In this document: positions 5,801 through 7,255 of the stretch, in pieces | How positions within the stretch are numbered: position 1 is the stretch's first letter | Layout of the letters: every line of letters starts with the position of its first letter | Source of the DNA: CAZAQS01 sp046485135 | Lineage (GTDB): Bacteria; Chloroflexota; Anaerolineae; Anaerolineales; UBA4823 | Assembly: GCA_046485135.1 (NCBI GenBank) | Contig: JAWOHN010000199.1 | Coordinates: forward strand, 1 to 7,255 | Reading direction: 5' to 3' | Length of the DNA stretch: 7,255 nt | Made by a program: the position numbers and the translations under genes | Notes under the pieces: generated by a model | The model's database searches: none | Told to the model about the DNA's origin: nothing | Seen by the model: the letters and a program-made list of their open reading frames with translations, nothing else

Positions 5801-6667
5801 TTACCACTGCCTGCGGGCACGCGCCCTGGAACGGATGATACTGGCCAGGGCATTCATGCCGAGAACAAAAACCAGCAGCACCAGAGCTGTCCCATATTGG
5901 ATTTGGATGGGCATTCCAGGGACTGAGGTGGAGATGACAAAGAGATGATAGGGCAGCGCCATGGTGGCGTCAAAAGGCGATTGAGGCAAACGGGGTAAGA
6001 AAAAAACAGCCACGGTGAAGAGGATGGGTGCGGTTTCTCCGGCGGCGCGCTCCAAACCGAGAATGACACCGGTCAGGATGCCCGGCAGGGCTTCTGGCAG
6101 CACAATGCGGCGGATGGTTTGCCAGCGAGTGGCTCCCAGAGAGATGCTGACCACCCGGAAGGCCTGCGGAACAGAGCGCAGGGCCTCTTCGGCGGTGCTG
6201 ATGATGACAGGCAGAGTCATGATCGACAGGGTTAAGGAACCTGCCAAAATGCTGGTGCCGAACTGAAGAAAGATGACGAACATGCCCAGGCCAAATAACC
6301 CGTATACAACAGAAGGGATGCCAGCCAGGTTAATGATCGCCACGCGGATAATGCGGGTCCAGCGGTTTTCGGGGGCGTACTCGGAAAGGTAGATGGCTGC
6401 TCCAATCCCTAATGGAACAGAAAACACAGCCGTGCCGAGAGTTAGCAGGAGGGTTCCTACGATGGCGGGAAAGATGCCACCAGCGCGCATGCCCTGCTCC
6501 GGAAATGCGCTCAGAAATTCCCAGGAAATAGCTGGCAATCCCTGGAAGGCAATATAGATGACCACAATCACGATGGGAGTCGCCGTCAAAGCTGCCATCA
6601 GCGTCAACAAGCCGAAGCCAAGGCGCTGGGTATTCTGGCGGGAGCGGGAGGTTAGCGCTTTCCTCAT
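5801..6667 (-). CDS. pstA: Phosphate ABC transporter permease PstA
   Basis: A 288-residue integral membrane permease that pairs with PstC to form the phosphate channel. About six membrane segments are visible (roughly 18-42, 66-94, 110-134, 138-157, 196-222, 258-278). The family motif AGIPSVVYGLFGL (115-127) is present. The cytoplasmic EAA loop that docks onto PstB spans about 160-195 (EEALRSVPQAFRVVSISLGA, then TRWQTIRRIVLPEALPGI). ERAAGETAPILF (206-217) is also typical of PstA. Length is usual for the family. The ATG at 6667 has AGGGA 7 nt upstream and follows the pstC stop by 34 bp. The stop lies 4 bp before pstB, so coupled translation is likely. Confidence 0.95.
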   Translation of the reverse strand: MRKALTSRSRQNTQRLGFGLLTLMAALTATPIVIVVIYIAFQGLPAISWEFLSAFPEQGMRAGGIFPAIVGTLLLTLGTAVFSVPLGIGAAIYLSEYAPENRWTRIIRVAIINLAGIPSVVYGLFGLGMFVIFLQFGTSILAGSLTLSIMTLPVIISTAEEALRSVPQAFRVVSISLGATRWQTIRRIVLPEALPGILTGVILGLERAAGETAPILFTVAVFFLPRLPQSPFDATMALPYHLFVISTSVPGMPIQIQYGTALVLLVFVLGMNALASIIRSRARARRQW

Positions 6668-6701
6668 GATCGATTCCCTGATGGTTGAGCCAGGATTCTA
6701 C

Positions 6702-7255
6702 TCATGATAGGATACGCTCCTGGCGTTTGACCTGCTTGAAAACCACCGCTGAAGCAATGACATTGACTACCAGAGAGATCAGGAAGAGGATGATGCCGAT
6801 CAAGAACAATACATGATAATGGGTGCTGCCACGCGCTACTTCACCCATCTCTGCAGCGATCGTGGCAGTCATGGTACGCACAGGCGAGAAGAGCGTGCCC
6901 AGACCTTTCAGGAGCACCGGTGCGTTGCCGGTGACCATCAGAACGGTCATAGTCTCGCCGACGGCGCGCCCGACCCCAAGCATGATGGCAGTCAGCACAC
7001 CAGAACGGGCAGCGGGCAGGGTGACCATCCAGATTGTCTGCCATTGCGTAGCACCCATAGCCAGGGAGGCGTCACGGTAGGAACGGGGGACTGCGTCCAG
7101 GGCGTCTTCGGCAATCGAGACAATGGTGGGGATGGCAATTCCGCCGAGCAGGAGTGAGCCAGCCAGAGCTGTTAACCCAGTTGGTAAGTTTAGAAATACG
7201 CGCAAGTAAGGGGCGACCACCAGGATTCCTAAGAAGCCAAGCACAACCGAGGGCA
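6702..7255 (-). CDS. pstC: Phosphate ABC transporter permease PstC, C-terminal part (start outside window)
   Basis: The C-terminal 183 residues of the second Pst permease. The visible part opens with PSVVLGFLGI, the end of the conserved (A)GIPSVV motif, so roughly the first third to half of the protein lies beyond the window. The EAA loop is AEDALDAVPRSYRDASLAMG through TQWQTIWMVTLPAARSGV (48-86). It is followed by GVGRAVGETMTVLMVTGN (93-110), which is characteristic of PstC, and a final membrane segment (about 148-172) before a basic tail. An in-frame GTG at 7244 is a codon inside the PSVV motif and not a start. It pairs with pstA, 34 bp downstream. A pstS phosphate-binding protein would be expected upstream, outside the window. 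Confidence 0.95.
   Translation of the reverse strand, partial: PSVVLGFLGILVVAPYLRVFLNLPTGLTALAGSLLLGGIAIPTIVSIAEDALDAVPRSYRDASLAMGATQWQTIWMVTLPAARSGVLTAIMLGVGRAVGETMTVLMVTGNAPVLLKGLGTLFSPVRTMTATIAAEMGEVARGSTHYHVLFLIGIILFLISLVVNVIASAVVFKQVKRQERILS

Noticed and set aside
5797..5853. Longer PstB start at 5853
   Set aside because: It overlaps the end of pstA; the extra 19 residues are not part of the ABC fold, and the ATG at 5796 fits the family.
7242..7244. PstC start codon at GTG 7244
   Set aside because: The codon is a Val inside the conserved PSVV motif and the frame continues upstream to the window edge, so the real start is outside.

Overview
The window is a phosphate and polyphosphate locus, with every supported gene on the minus strand. 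Read in the direction of transcription (right to left), the order is pstC (5' end outside the window), pstA, pstB, phoB-type response regulator, phoR-type histidine kinase, a hairpin/terminator, then two adjacent single-domain PPK2 polyphosphate kinases and ppk1 (3' end outside the window). The long plus-strand reading frames are antisense shadows of these genes.

Region 1 (7255 to 2539, minus): high-affinity phosphate import and sensing. PstC and PstA are the two membrane permeases, PstB is the ATPase, and PhoB/PhoR is the two-component system that normally reads Pst status. Gaps are 34, 4, 5 and 16 bp, so this looks like one operon. No phoU lies between pstB and phoB or downstream of phoR. 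The PstB Q-loop carries Ala where Gln is expected.

Region 2 (2538 to 2278): a 261-bp intergenic stretch. It holds a perfect 24-bp inverted repeat with a 4-nt loop. An outer 6-bp stem and a run of five T follow in the minus-strand direction, so it probably terminates the pst-pho transcript. Beyond it, upstream of the PPK2 gene, is a weak 11-bp-periodic direct repeat that could be a PhoB operator; this is only a candidate.

Region 3 (2277 to 1, minus): a polyphosphate operon, ppk2-ppk2-ppk1, with gaps of 13 and 21 bp. PPK1 typically builds polyP from ATP, while PPK2 enzymes typically use polyP to phosphorylate nucleotides. The two PPK2 proteins align without gaps through their Walker A and Walker B motifs and resemble the two halves of fused polyP:AMP phosphotransferases. 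One ends in a lysine-rich tail and the other in an acidic tail with a 12-residue repeat. This pairing is the most unusual thing in the window.

Together the genes describe phosphate uptake, phosphate-starvation signalling, and storage and reuse of phosphate as polyP. The organism is a bacterium of moderate, slightly GC-rich composition. The PhoR architecture (two membrane segments enclosing a large extracytoplasmic sensor, then HAMP, PAS and kinase) is of the Gram-positive type, and the overall protein style would fit Chloroflexota (Anaerolineae-like). That assignment is an impression from sequence style and was not tested.
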